Shown: piece after piece, positions 23,474-32,148 of the stretch
Numbering within the stretch: position 1 is the first letter of the stretch
Layout: every line of letters starts with the position of its first letter
Assembly: GCF_017948455.1 (NCBI RefSeq)
Contig: NZ_JAFFSU010000013.1
Coordinates: forward strand, 202,857-266,856
Direction of reading: 5' to 3'
Length of the DNA: 64,000 nt
DNA from: Streptomyces sp. GESEQ-4
GTDB lineage: Bacteria; Actinomycetota; Actinomycetes; Streptomycetales; Streptomycetaceae
Program-made: the position numbers and the translations under genes
The notes under the pieces: generated by a model
Told to the model about the DNA's origin: nothing
Seen by the model: the letters and a program-made list of their open reading frames with translations, nothing else
Database searches by the model: none

Positions 23474-23632
23474 GTGATGCCTCCGCTTGTGGACCTGGTG
23501 GGCGATCGGTCGTCCCCCACTCGAACGCCCGGGCGACTGGGAGGTTAGCGAAAAACCCCGGGTGCTGCCGACGCCCCCTCTGTACGGTGGGCGTATCCGC
23601 AGTTCAGACCACTATTCCAAGGCTGAGCCCCT

Positions 23633-25099
23633 GTGTTCCTGACGATCACCACCACCGGCACCGACGAACGCCCCGCCACCGACCTCGGCTTCCTGCTGCA
23701 CAAGCATCCCGAGAAGGCGCAGGCGTTCTCCACCTCCTACGGCACGGCGCACGTCCTCTACCCCGAGGCGGACGCCGAGCGCTGCACGGCGGCGCTGCTG
23801 CTGGAGGTCGACGCGGTGGCGCTGGTCCGGCGCGGCAAGGGCAAGGGACGGGGCGGCGCGCCCGACGCGGCGCTCGCGCAGTACGTGAACGACCGCCCGT
23901 ACGCGGCCTCCTCACTGCTCGCGGTGGCCCTGAGCGGTGTGTTCTCCAGCGCGATGAAGGGCACCTGCACCGCACGACCCGAACTCCCGCAGCAGGCCCG
24001 CCCGTTGCGCATCGAGGTGCCCGCGCTGCCCGCCCGCGGCGGCCCCGGTCTTGTACGAGGTCTCTTCGAGCCGCTCGGGTGGACGGTCACCGTCGAACCC
24101 GTGGCGCTGGACGTGGAGTTCCCCGAGTGGGGCGACTCGCGGTACGTCCGTCTCGTGCTGGAGTCCTCGGCCCTCACCCTCGCCGAGGCCCTGCGCCACC
24201 TGTACGTCCTGCTGCCCGTGCTCGACGACGCCAAGCACTACTGGGTCTCCCCCGACGAGGTCGACAAGCTGCTGCGGGCGGGTGAGGGCTGGCTGCCCGC
24301 GCACCCGGAGCAGAAGCTGATCACCAGCCGGTATCTGTCGCGGCGCTGGTCGCTGACCCGACAGGCGATGGAGCGGCTGGAGCTGGTGCGGTTGGCCGAG
24401 GCGGACGACACCGAGGTCGAGGAGATCGACAACGCGGTGGAGGCGGAGACCGAGTCGGAGGAGCGGCCGACCCCGCTCGCCGAGCAGCGCCGGGATGCCA
24501 TCATCACGGCGCTCGGCACGTCCGGCGCCGCTCGCGTGCTCGATCTCGGCTGCGGGCAGGGCCAGTTGGTGCAGGCGCTGCTCAAGGACCCGCGGTTCAC
24601 CGAGATCGTCGGCGTCGACGTGTCGATGCGGGCGCTCACCATCGCCTCCCGCCGCCTCAAGCTGGACCGCATGGGCGAGCGCCAGGCCTCCCGCGTCAAG
24701 CTCTTCCAGGGCTCGCTCGCCTACACCGACAACCGCCTCAAGGGCTACGACGCCGCCGTGCTCAGCGAGGTCATCGAGCACCTCGACCTGCCCCGGCTGC
24801 CCGCCCTGGAGTACGCGGTGTTCGGCTCCGCCCGTCCCCGGACGGTTCTCGTGACCACGCCGAACGTCGAGTACAACGTCCGCTGGGAGTCCCTCCCGGC
24901 CGGCCACGTCCGGCACGGCGACCACCGCTTCGAGTGGACGCGCGAGGAGTTCCGGACCTGGGCCGACGCCGTCGCCGAACGACATGGGTACGGCGTGGAG
25001 TTCGTGCCCGTGGGGCCGGACGACCCCGAGGTGGGACCGCCCACGCAGATGGCCGTATTCACCATGACTGTGACCGAGAAGGAGGCGAAGGCCGCATGA
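23633..25099 (+). CDS. hen1: Bacterial Hen1: 3'-terminal RNA ribose 2'-O-methyltransferase
   Basis: A 488-residue two-domain protein. The N-terminal half is the bacteria-specific Hen1 domain (MFLTITTTGTDERPATDLGFLLHKHPEKAQ...). The C-terminal half is a SAM methyltransferase with LDLGCGQGQLVQALLKDPRF (motif I), VSMRALTIASRRLK, and the Mg/Mn-binding Hen1 signature EVIEHLDLPRL plus GHVRHGDHRFEWTREEF. Hen1 methylates the 2'-OH of the 3' end of cleaved RNA before ligation so the repaired site resists re-cutting. It starts at GTG 23633 and overlaps pnkp by ATGA, as expected for the Pnkp/Hen1 RNA repair complex. Confidence 0.95.
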   Translation: MFLTITTTGTDERPATDLGFLLHKHPEKAQAFSTSYGTAHVLYPEADAERCTAALLLEVDAVALVRRGKGKGRGGAPDAALAQYVNDRPYAASSLLAVALSGVFSSAMKGTCTARPELPQQARPLRIEVPALPARGGPGLVRGLFEPLGWTVTVEPVALDVEFPEWGDSRYVRLVLESSALTLAEALRHLYVLLPVLDDAKHYWVSPDEVDKLLRAGEGWLPAHPEQKLITSRYLSRRWSLTRQAMERLELVRLAEADDTEVEEIDNAVEAETESEERPTPLAEQRRDAIITALGTSGAARVLDLGCGQGQLVQALLKDPRFTEIVGVDVSMRALTIASRRLKLDRMGERQASRVKLFQGSLAYTDNRLKGYDAAVLSEVIEHLDLPRLPALEYAVFGSARPRTVLVTTPNVEYNVRWESLPAGHVRHGDHRFEWTREEFRTWADAVAERHGYGVEFVPVGPDDPEVGPPTQMAVFTMTVTEKEAKAA

Positions 25100-27636
25100 C
25101 CGAGACCCGCACGGGACGCACCCTGCCCGTCACTGACCTCTCCCTCGTGGTGCTCATCGGCGCCTCCGGCTCCGGCAAGTCCACCTTCGCCCGCAGGAAC
25201 TTCAAGCCCACCGAGGTCATCTCCTCCGACTTCTGCCGCGGCCTGGTCTCCGACGACGAGAACGACCAGTCCGCCACCCGCGACGCCTTCGACGTCCTGC
25301 ACTACATCGCGGGCAAGCGCCTCGCCGCGGGCCGCCGTACGGTCGTCGACGCGACCAGCGTGCAGTCGGACTCCCGGCGCCAGCTGATCGAGCTGGCCCG
25401 GCAGTACGACGTGCTGCCCATAGCCATCGTGCTCGACGTGCCCGAGGACGTGTGCGCCGAGCGCAACGCCACCCGCAGCGACCGCGCCGACATGCCCCGC
25501 CGGGTCATCCAGCGCCACACCCGCGAACTCCGCCGCTCGCTACGGCACTTGGAGCGCGAGGGCTTCCGCAAGGTGCACATCCTCCGGGGCGCCGAGGAAG
25601 TCGAGACCGCGTCGATCGTCACCGAGAAGCGGTTCAACGACCTGACCCACCTCACCGGCCCCTTCGACATCATCGGCGACATCCACGGCTGCGCCGCCGA
25701 ACTGGAGTCCCTGCTCGGCAAGTTGGGCTATGTCGACGGTGTCCACGCCGACGGCCGCACAGCCGTCTTCGTCGGCGACCTCGTCGACCGCGGCCCGGAC
25801 AGCCCGGGAGTGCTGCGCCGCGTGATGTCGATGGTCGGCTCCGGGAACGCGCTGTGCGTCCCGGGCAACCACGAGAACAAGTTCGGCCGCTACCTCAAGG
25901 GCCGCAAGGTCCAGCACACTCACGGCCTGGCGGAGACCATCGAGCAGATGGCGGACCAGTCGGACGAATTCCTCGCCCAGGTAAGGGAGTTCATCGACGG
26001 CCTCGTCAGCCACTACGTCCTCGACGGCGGCCGGCTCGTCGTCTGCCACGCCGGACTGCCGGAGAAGTACCACGGCCGCACCTCCGGGCGGGTGCGCTCG
26101 CACGCGCTGTATGGCGACACCACCGGCGAGACGGACGAGTTCGGGCTGCCGGTGCGCTACCCGTGGGCCGAGGACTACCGGGGCCGGGCGGCGGTGGTCT
26201 ACGGCCACACTCCCGTGCCCGAGGCCACGTGGCTCAACAACACCATCTGCCTCGACACCGGCGCCGTGTTCGGCGGCAAGCTGACCGCGCTGCGCTGGCC
26301 GGAGCGGGAGCTGGTCGACGTACCGGCCGAGCGGGTCTGGTACGAGCCGGCCAAGCCGCTGCGGACCGAGGCGCCCGGCGGACACGACGGACGGCCGCTC
26401 GACCTTGCCGACGTGCAGGGGCGCAGGGTGGTCGAGACCCGGCACCAGGGCCGTGTCGCGGTCCGCGAGGAGAACGCGGCCGCGGCTCTGGAGGTCATGA
26501 GCCGCTTCGCCGTCGACCCGCGGCTGCTGCCGTACCTGCCGCCGACCATGGCACCGACGGCCACCTCGCACGTCGAGGGCTACCTGGAGCACCCGGCGGA
26601 GGCCTTCGCGCAGTACCGGGAGGACGGCGTCGCGCGGGTCGTGTGCGAGGAGAAGCACATGGGTTCGCGTGCGGTGGCGCTGGTGTGCCGGGACGCGGAG
26701 GCGGCGCGGAAGCGGTTCGGGGTGGACGGTCCCACGGGGTCCCTTTACACCCGTACCGGCCGGCCGTTCTTCGACGACGGTTCGGTGACGGAGTCGGTCC
26801 TGGACCGGGTCCGGGCCGCCGTGACCCAGGCCGGCCTGTGGGACGTACTCGAGACGGACTGGCTGCTGCTCGACGCCGAGTTGATGCCGTGGTCGCTGAA
26901 GGCGTCCGGGCTGCTGCGGTCGCAGTACGCGGCCGTGGGCGCCGCCTCCGGGGCGGTGTTCCCGGGCGCGCTCGCCGCGCTGGAGGGTGCGGCGGCGCGG
27001 GGCGTGGACGTGACGGACCTGCTGGCGCGGCAGCGCGAACGGGCCGCGGACGCCGCCGCGTTCACGGAGTCGTACCGCCGCTACTGCTGGACCACGGACG
27101 GCCTCGACGGCGTCCGCCTGGCCCCGTTCCAGATCCTCGCCGTGCAGGGCCGCAGCCTCACGGGCCTGCCGCACGACGAGCAGCTCGCCCTGCTCGACCG
27201 CCTCGTCGAACACGACAGCACCGGCCTGCTCCAGACCACCCGTCGGCTGTACGTCGACACCGCCGACCCGGAGTCGGTGCAGGCGGGCGTCGACTGGTGG
27301 CTGGAGATGACCGGACGCGGCGGCGAGGGCATGGTCGTCAAGCCGGTCGGGGCAGTTGTGCGCAGTGACCAAGGCCGTCTGGTGCAGCCCGGCATCAAGT
27401 GCCGGGGCCGTGAGTACCTGCGGATCATCTACGGTCCCGAGTACACGCGCCCCGAGAACCTCGCCCGTCTCCGCTCCCGCTTCCTCAACCACAAGCGCTC
27501 CCTCGCGATCCGCGAGTACGCGCTGGGCCTGGAGGCACTGGACCGACTGGCGGAGGGCGAGCCGCTGTGGCGGGTGCACGAGGCGGTGTTCGGGGTGCTG
27601 GCGCTGGAGTCGGAGCCGGTGGATCCGCGGCTGTGA
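25096..27636 (+). CDS. pnkp: Polynucleotide kinase-phosphatase-ligase Pnkp
   Basis: An 846-residue protein with three catalytic domains. The 5' kinase has P-loop GASGSGKST (residues 22-30). The metallophosphatase has GDIHGC, GDLVDRGPDS, GNHEN and a late YGHTPV. The C-terminal adenylyltransferase/ligase domain has its likely nucleotidyl lysine at 520 in EEKHMGSRAV and later GGEGMVVKPVG and PGIKCRGREYLRIIYGPEY. It heals both RNA ends and, with Hen1 present, seals them. It begins within the hen1 stop. The target RNA is typically tRNA cut by ribotoxins. Confidence 0.95.
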   Translation: MTETRTGRTLPVTDLSLVVLIGASGSGKSTFARRNFKPTEVISSDFCRGLVSDDENDQSATRDAFDVLHYIAGKRLAAGRRTVVDATSVQSDSRRQLIELARQYDVLPIAIVLDVPEDVCAERNATRSDRADMPRRVIQRHTRELRRSLRHLEREGFRKVHILRGAEEVETASIVTEKRFNDLTHLTGPFDIIGDIHGCAAELESLLGKLGYVDGVHADGRTAVFVGDLVDRGPDSPGVLRRVMSMVGSGNALCVPGNHENKFGRYLKGRKVQHTHGLAETIEQMADQSDEFLAQVREFIDGLVSHYVLDGGRLVVCHAGLPEKYHGRTSGRVRSHALYGDTTGETDEFGLPVRYPWAEDYRGRAAVVYGHTPVPEATWLNNTICLDTGAVFGGKLTALRWPERELVDVPAERVWYEPAKPLRTEAPGGHDGRPLDLADVQGRRVVETRHQGRVAVREENAAAALEVMSRFAVDPRLLPYLPPTMAPTATSHVEGYLEHPAEAFAQYREDGVARVVCEEKHMGSRAVALVCRDAEAARKRFGVDGPTGSLYTRTGRPFFDDGSVTESVLDRVRAAVTQAGLWDVLETDWLLLDAELMPWSLKASGLLRSQYAAVGAASGAVFPGALAALEGAAARGVDVTDLLARQRERAADAAAFTESYRRYCWTTDGLDGVRLAPFQILAVQGRSLTGLPHDEQLALLDRLVEHDSTGLLQTTRRLYVDTADPESVQAGVDWWLEMTGRGGEGMVVKPVGAVVRSDQGRLVQPGIKCRGREYLRIIYGPEYTRPENLARLRSRFLNHKRSLAIREYALGLEALDRLAEGEPLWRVHEAVFGVLALESEPVDPRL

Positions 27637-27680
27637 GCAGGGGTTGCGCCGGTCGCTCGCGGTGGTGACCGGCGCTCGCG

Positions 27681-28574
27681 CTAGCCCGCGAGCCGCAGTC
27701 GCTCCCCGCACACCCCGACCCGCACCGACTGCCCCCACGTCAGCTCCAGGGCATCGGTCTCCATCCCGTCCCCGAACGCGATCAGCCGCTCTGACTCGAC
27801 GGTGACCCGGAGGCGGCCAGGGCCCGACAGCTCGCCTGCCACCAGGGACGTCCCGGTGGCGGGCGACGGCCAGGCCTCCCGGACGAACCAGAGCAGCCGT
27901 TCCTCGGAGGGGGCGGGCAACCGCAGTTGCCCGCCTCGCTCCTGCCACACCGAGCGGAGCCATCCGGTTGCCCCCGTTCCGGTGCCGACGATCACGCCGG
28001 ACGAGGCCTGGGCCTCGACGACACCCCGGTCGTCGTCGAGGCCCAGGCGGTAGCGGGCGGTCTGGTGTCCGGCGGCGCCCAGGTAGATCTCGTTCAGTGC
28101 CACGAGCCGCTGGGTGTCGTCGGCGACCGCCTCGACCATGGTGAGTTCGTCCGTGCCGGACGTGGCCGCGGACGGCAGCAGCTTCGCCGCGTCGGCGGGA
28201 CGGTGGCGGACCAGGACACCCGGGTTGCGTCCGGGGTCCGTGTCGAACCCCAACACCGGCTGCCCGGACAGGTATTTGGCCGCATTCGCCACCAGCCCGT
28301 CCTGACCGACCACGACCACCACGTCCTCCGGTGCGAACAGGAACCGGTCCAAGTCGGCCCGCTCCACCTGCGCCTGACGCCACGTCAGAGGAATCGCGGA
28401 GGTCACCTCGGCCAGGGCTCTGCGGGTGCGGCGGTGCCGGTCCGCGATCTCCTCGATGTCCCGGCCGCGGGAGCGGAGGAAGTATGCGGCCTGGCCGTGC
28501 GTGCCGTGCCGGGCCACCAACTCCTCGTACTCCGTGGTGCGATGGACGAGCACGGCACGCGGGGCGAGACTCAC
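27681..28574 (-). CDS. NAD-kinase-like protein with altered catalytic motif
   Basis: A 297-residue protein with a recognisable ATP-NAD kinase fold pattern: VVVVVGQDGLVANAAKYL, then ALNEIYLG (conserved NE), then SSGVIVGTGTGATGWLRSV, which corresponds to the GSTAY-like stretch. In true NAD kinases the first motif is GGDGT; here it reads GQDGL, so kinase activity is doubtful. GTG 28574 overlaps the stop of the upstream SPFH gene (GTGA), indicating tight coupling. It is convergent with pnkp, 44 bp apart. A regulatory or altered nucleotide-binding function is possible. Confidence 0.7.
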   Translation of the reverse strand: MSLAPRAVLVHRTTEYEELVARHGTHGQAAYFLRSRGRDIEEIADRHRRTRRALAEVTSAIPLTWRQAQVERADLDRFLFAPEDVVVVVGQDGLVANAAKYLSGQPVLGFDTDPGRNPGVLVRHRPADAAKLLPSAATSGTDELTMVEAVADDTQRLVALNEIYLGAAGHQTARYRLGLDDDRGVVEAQASSGVIVGTGTGATGWLRSVWQERGGQLRLPAPSEERLLWFVREAWPSPATGTSLVAGELSGPGRLRVTVESERLIAFGDGMETDALELTWGQSVRVGVCGERLRLAG

Positions 28575-29608
28575 GCCCGCTCCCCGTCGCCGAGCCGGGC
28601 GAGCAGCCCCGTGAGCACGTCCGGCGAGATGGTCAGGCTGTCGATGTGCGGCAGGTTCTCCGCGAGGCGCGTGCCGGTCAGGGCGTGCAGGGTCGCCACG
28701 TCGACCTCCGCGTGCACCCGCAGCCAGGCCGACTGTGCCTCGGCCCGCGCCGCACCGACCTCGCGGGCGCCCTCGGCCTCGGCGCGGGCCAGCCGTACGG
28801 AACGGGCCGCCTCCGCCTCCGCCAGCTTCACCGTGCGGGCCGCCTCGGCCTGCGCCCGTACCGCGTCGGACGCTGCCTGCTCCTCCGCCTCGCGGCGGGC
28901 GTTCGTACCGCGCTGGTCGACCAACTGCTCCTCGCGGCGGGCGAGTTCGATCCGGCTGTCCAGCTCGTTCTCGGCGATCGCCCGCTCCCGCTCGACGGCC
29001 ACGGCACGCCGTTCGTACGTCGCCCGGTCGGCGTCCTGCTGGATCTGCTCACGGGCGGGGGTGCGCAGGGCCCGCTCCACCTCCGGCTCCGGACGCAGGG
29101 CCACCACGCGTACGGCGACCACCTCGATGCCCGTGGCCGGCAGCCGGGGTTCCGCCGCCAGGCCCGCAGCGACGCGTTCGCGCACCGCCGTCACGCCGTC
29201 CACGAGCGCCGACGACAGCGACGTACGGGCGAGGACGTCCAGCGCGTGCTGCTGGGCCGTCTCCGTCATAAGGGTGCCCAACTGCTCCAGCGGAGCGCCG
29301 CGCCAGGCACCGGTGTCCGGGTCGATGGAGAAGTCGAGGCGGGCGGCGGCGAGGGCGGGGTCGGCGATCCGGTAGGTGACCGTCGCCTGGACCGCGACGT
29401 CCTGGAAGTCGGACGTACGGGCATGGAAGGTCATCGCCAGTTCGCGGTCGTCGACCGGCACCTCGGAGAGCGCGGCGGTCAGGGAGCGGTACCAGAAGCT
29501 CAGTCCCGGGCCGTCGTGCACGAGCCTGCCGGAGCGGTGGTGGCGGATGTGTGCCGTCGGCGCGCCCCGCAGATGGCGCCAGCCCAGGCGCCGGGTGATG
29601 TCGGCCAT
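28571..29608 (-). CDS. SPFH/band-7 domain protein
   Basis: A 345-residue protein. The SPFH domain spans about residues 20-190 (FQDVAVQATVTYRIADPALAA, ALDVLARTSLSSALVDGVTAVRERVAAGL, GIEVVAVRVVALRPEPEVERAL). A long charged coiled coil rich in Ala, Glu and Arg follows (about 195-300). There is no transmembrane segment or signal peptide, unlike typical stomatins or flotillins. Such proteins form ring-like oligomers. It is divergent from arginine deiminase and overlaps the NAD-kinase-like gene. Confidence 0.85.
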   Translation of the reverse strand: MADITRRLGWRHLRGAPTAHIRHHRSGRLVHDGPGLSFWYRSLTAALSEVPVDDRELAMTFHARTSDFQDVAVQATVTYRIADPALAAARLDFSIDPDTGAWRGAPLEQLGTLMTETAQQHALDVLARTSLSSALVDGVTAVRERVAAGLAAEPRLPATGIEVVAVRVVALRPEPEVERALRTPAREQIQQDADRATYERRAVAVERERAIAENELDSRIELARREEQLVDQRGTNARREAEEQAASDAVRAQAEAARTVKLAEAEAARSVRLARAEAEGAREVGAARAEAQSAWLRVHAEVDVATLHALTGTRLAENLPHIDSLTISPDVLTGLLARLGDGERA

Positions 29609-29620
29609 GAGATCCCCTCG

Positions 29621-29675
29621 TTTTCGTCATGCAGACGATAAGCGCCAAGCCTGCTTGTCGTCAAGAGGACGAAAA
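29621..29675. promoter_or_regulatory. Two TCGTC-N5-GACGA operators between SPFH and arcA
   Basis: TCGTC-ATGCA-GACGA is at 29624-29638 and TCGTC-AAGAG-GACGA at 29658-29672. Each is flanked by T-rich sequence on the left and A-rich on the right, giving 21-bp near-palindromes. Their starts are 34 bp apart, about three helical turns. They lie just upstream of the SPFH start and upstream of arcA. The regulator is unknown. Confidence 0.65.
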
Positions 29676-29728
29676 GGGAAACGGTCAAGCAGGGGGTGAA
29701 CCCGGTCGTCGATGGTCAGGATGGAGTC

Positions 29729-30952
29729 ATGGGATTCCATGTCGACTCCGAGGCCGGGCGGCTGCGCCGCGTCATCCTGCACCGGCCGGATCTCGAGCTC
29801 AAAAGGCTCACCCCCAGCAACAAGGACGCGCTCCTCTTCGACGACGTGCTCTGGGTGCGCAGGGCGCGCGCCGAACACGACGGCTTCGCCGATGTGCTGC
29901 GCGACCGCGGTGTCGCCGTCCACCTCTTCGGCGATCTGCTCACCGAGGCCCTGGACATCCCGGCGGCCCGGAAGCTCGTACTGGACCGGGTCTTCGACGA
30001 GAAGGAGTACGGGGTGCTCGCCACCGATCACCTCCGGGCCGCCTTCGAGTCACTGCCGGCCGCCGAGCTCGCCGAGCTGCTCGTCGGCGGCATGACCAAG
30101 CGCGAGTTCCTCGACGCCCACCCGGAGCCGACCTCCGTCCGCTTCCATGTCATGGACCTCGACGACTTCCTCCTCGCCCCCCTGCCCAATCACCTCTTCA
30201 CCCGCGACACCTCCGCCTGGATCTACGACGGCGTCTCCGTCAACGCGATGAGATGGCCCGCCCGGCAGCGCGAGACCGTGCACTTCGAGGCGATCTACCG
30301 GCACCATCCCCTCTTCCGTGGCGAAACGTTCCACGTCTGGTCCGAGGGACAGGCCGACTACCCGTCCACCATCGAGGGCGGCGACGTCCTGGTGATCGGC
30401 AACGGCGCCGTCCTCATCGGCATGAGCGAGCGGACCACCCCGCAGGCCGTCGAGATGCTCGCCCACAAGCTGTTCGCCGCGGGCTCCGCCGAGACGATCG
30501 TGGCCCTCGACATGCCCAAGCGGCGGGCCTTCATGCACCTCGACACCGTGATGACGATGGTCGACGGCGACACCTTCACCCAGTACGCGGGGCTCGGCAT
30601 GCTCCGCTCGTACACCATCGAACCGGGCGTCGCCGACAAGGAGCTGAAGGTCACCGACCATCCGCCGGAGCACATGCACCGCGCGATCGCCGCCGCGCTG
30701 GGCCTCAGCGAGATCCGCGTCCTGACCGCGACCCAGGACGTGCACGCGGCCGAGCGTGAGCAGTGGGACGACGGCTGCAACGTCCTCGCCGTCGAGCCGG
30801 GTGTCGTCGTCGCCTACGAGCGCAACGCCACCACCAACACGCATCTGCGCAAGCAGGGCATCGAGGTGATCGAGATCCCGGGTAGCGAGCTGGGGCGGGG
30901 GAGGGGCGGGCCGCGGTGCATGAGCTGTCCGGTCGAGCGGGCGGCCGTATAG
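29729..30952 (+). CDS. arcA: Arginine deiminase
   Basis: A 407-residue enzyme converting arginine to citrulline and ammonia. It has the N-terminal FHVDSEAGRLRRVILHRP, FTRDTSAWIYDGVSVNAM, the HxE-type TIEGGDVLVIGNGAVLIG, the His of FMHLDTVMTMVD, and the catalytic Cys near the end in GGPRCMSCPVERA. ATG 29729 has GGATGGAG just upstream; an in-frame GTG at 29696 has weaker support. The stop codon lies in the first copy of a repeated motif that fills the gap to the ornithine carbamoyltransferase gene. No carbamate kinase or antiporter gene accompanies it. Confidence 0.94.
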   Translation: MGFHVDSEAGRLRRVILHRPDLELKRLTPSNKDALLFDDVLWVRRARAEHDGFADVLRDRGVAVHLFGDLLTEALDIPAARKLVLDRVFDEKEYGVLATDHLRAAFESLPAAELAELLVGGMTKREFLDAHPEPTSVRFHVMDLDDFLLAPLPNHLFTRDTSAWIYDGVSVNAMRWPARQRETVHFEAIYRHHPLFRGETFHVWSEGQADYPSTIEGGDVLVIGNGAVLIGMSERTTPQAVEMLAHKLFAAGSAETIVALDMPKRRAFMHLDTVMTMVDGDTFTQYAGLGMLRSYTIEPGVADKELKVTDHPPEHMHRAIAAALGLSEIRVLTATQDVHAAEREQWDDGCNVLAVEPGVVVAYERNATTNTHLRKQGIEVIEIPGSELGRGRGGPRCMSCPVERAAV

Positions 30953-31014
30953 AACAGGCGGCCATACGAACCCGAACGTGCGGCCGTATAGAAATGTCAT
31001 TGGTCGTATAGACT
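30941..31014. repeat. Four spaced GGCCGTATAGA-type motifs between arcA and OTC
   Basis: Copies are GCGGCCGTATAGAAC (30941-30955), GCGGCCATACGAACC (30958-30972), GCGGCCGTATAGAAA (30980-30994) and TTGGTCGTATAGACT (31000-31014). The first encodes the last arcA codons and stop; the others are non-coding. The last three start about 21 bp apart, two helical turns. The array lies 38 bp ahead of the next gene and may bind a regulator. It does not resemble the usual ARG box. Confidence 0.6.
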
Positions 31015-31051
31015 TCCAAAGGTCTTGTTCTCGCACCTCTGGAGCGCCCCC

Positions 31052-32059
31052 ATGGCGACAGTCCCGACCGCCCTCGCCGGCCGCCACTTCCTCAAGGAGT
31101 TGGACTTCGGCCAGGAGGAGTTCCTTGCCCTGATCGCGCTGTCCGCCGAGCTGAAGGCGGCCAAGAAGGCCGGGGCCGAGACGCGGTACCTGAACGGGAA
31201 GAACATCGCGCTGATCTTCGAGAAGACCTCGACGCGCACGCGCTGCGCGTTCGAGGTCGCGGCGGCCGACCAGGGTGCTTCGACGACGTACCTCGACCCG
31301 TCGGGCTCACAGATGGGCCACAAGGAGTCGGTGAAGGACACCGCGCGGGTCCTCGGCCGGATGTTCGACGCGATCGAGTACCGGGGCGACAGCCAGGCCG
31401 CCGTCGAGGAACTCGCGGCGCATGCGGGCGTGCCGGTCTACAACGGGCTCACCGACGACTGGCACCCCACGCAGATGCTGGCCGACGTCCTCACCATGAC
31501 CGAGCACAGCGGCAAGCCGGTCCAGGAGATCGCCTACGCCTACCTCGGCGACGCCCGCTTCAACATGGGCAACTCCTACCTGGTCACCGGAGCCCTGCTC
31601 GGTATGGACGTACGGATCGTCGCGCCCCGGTCCTACTGGCCCGCCGAGGAGATCGTCGGCCACGCCCGGAAGCTGGCCGAGACCAGCGGTGCGCGGATCA
31701 CGCTCACCGAGTCCGTGGACGAGGGTGTTCTGGGCGCCGACTTCGTCGCCACCGATGTCTGGGTGTCCATGGGGGAGCCGAAGGAGGTCTGGGACGAGCG
31801 GATCGCCGCGCTGGCGGCGTACGCCGTGACCATGGATGTGCTGCGCGCCACGGGTAATCCGGACGTCAAGTTCCTGCACTGCCTGCCGGCCTTCCATGAC
31901 CTTGGGACGAAGGTCGGGCGCGAGATTTATGAGCGGCACGGGCTGGAGTCGCTGGAGGTCACGGACGAGGTGTTCGAGTCGGTGCACTCGGTTGTCTTTG
32001 ATGAGGCGGAGAATCGGTTGCACACGATCAAGGCGGTGCTGGTGGCGACGCTGGGTTGA
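31052..32059 (+). CDS. arcB: Ornithine carbamoyltransferase
   Basis: A 335-residue transcarbamylase with the carbamoyl-phosphate site EKTSTRTRCAFE, then GRMFDAIEYRG, VYNGLTDDWHPTQMLAD, and the ornithine/catalytic loop FLHCLPAFHD. ATG 31052 follows CTCTGGAGCG. Position directly after arcA suggests the catabolic enzyme (citrulline to ornithine plus carbamoyl phosphate), but sequence alone does not separate catabolic from anabolic OTC, so argF is the alternative name. Confidence 0.92.
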   Translation: MATVPTALAGRHFLKELDFGQEEFLALIALSAELKAAKKAGAETRYLNGKNIALIFEKTSTRTRCAFEVAAADQGASTTYLDPSGSQMGHKESVKDTARVLGRMFDAIEYRGDSQAAVEELAAHAGVPVYNGLTDDWHPTQMLADVLTMTEHSGKPVQEIAYAYLGDARFNMGNSYLVTGALLGMDVRIVAPRSYWPAEEIVGHARKLAETSGARITLTESVDEGVLGADFVATDVWVSMGEPKEVWDERIAALAAYAVTMDVLRATGNPDVKFLHCLPAFHDLGTKVGREIYERHGLESLEVTDEVFESVHSVVFDEAENRLHTIKAVLVATLG

Positions 32060-32099
32060 GTTCGGGGTGGCGCCGTGGGGGTGTTTGTCGTTTGCCGGG

Positions 32100-32141
32100 T
32101 GCGGGTTGTTTGTGGCTGGTCGCGCAGTTCCCCGCGCCCCT
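32100..32141 (+). repeat. Streptomyces intergenic repeat, copy B
   Basis: Core 32112-32141 matches copy A from GTGGCTGG to the CCCCGCGCCCCT run, preceded by TGCGGGTT. The terminal small hairpin is not conserved here. It sits between the OTC stop and the converging anti-sigma-like gene. Confidence 0.75.
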
Positions 32142-32148
32142 GGGTGGG

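Noticed and set aside
25540..28383. 947-codon minus-strand frame opposite Pnkp
   Set aside because: Pnkp on the plus strand has three complete catalytic domains; the antisense frame is Arg/Gly-rich without recognisable motifs.
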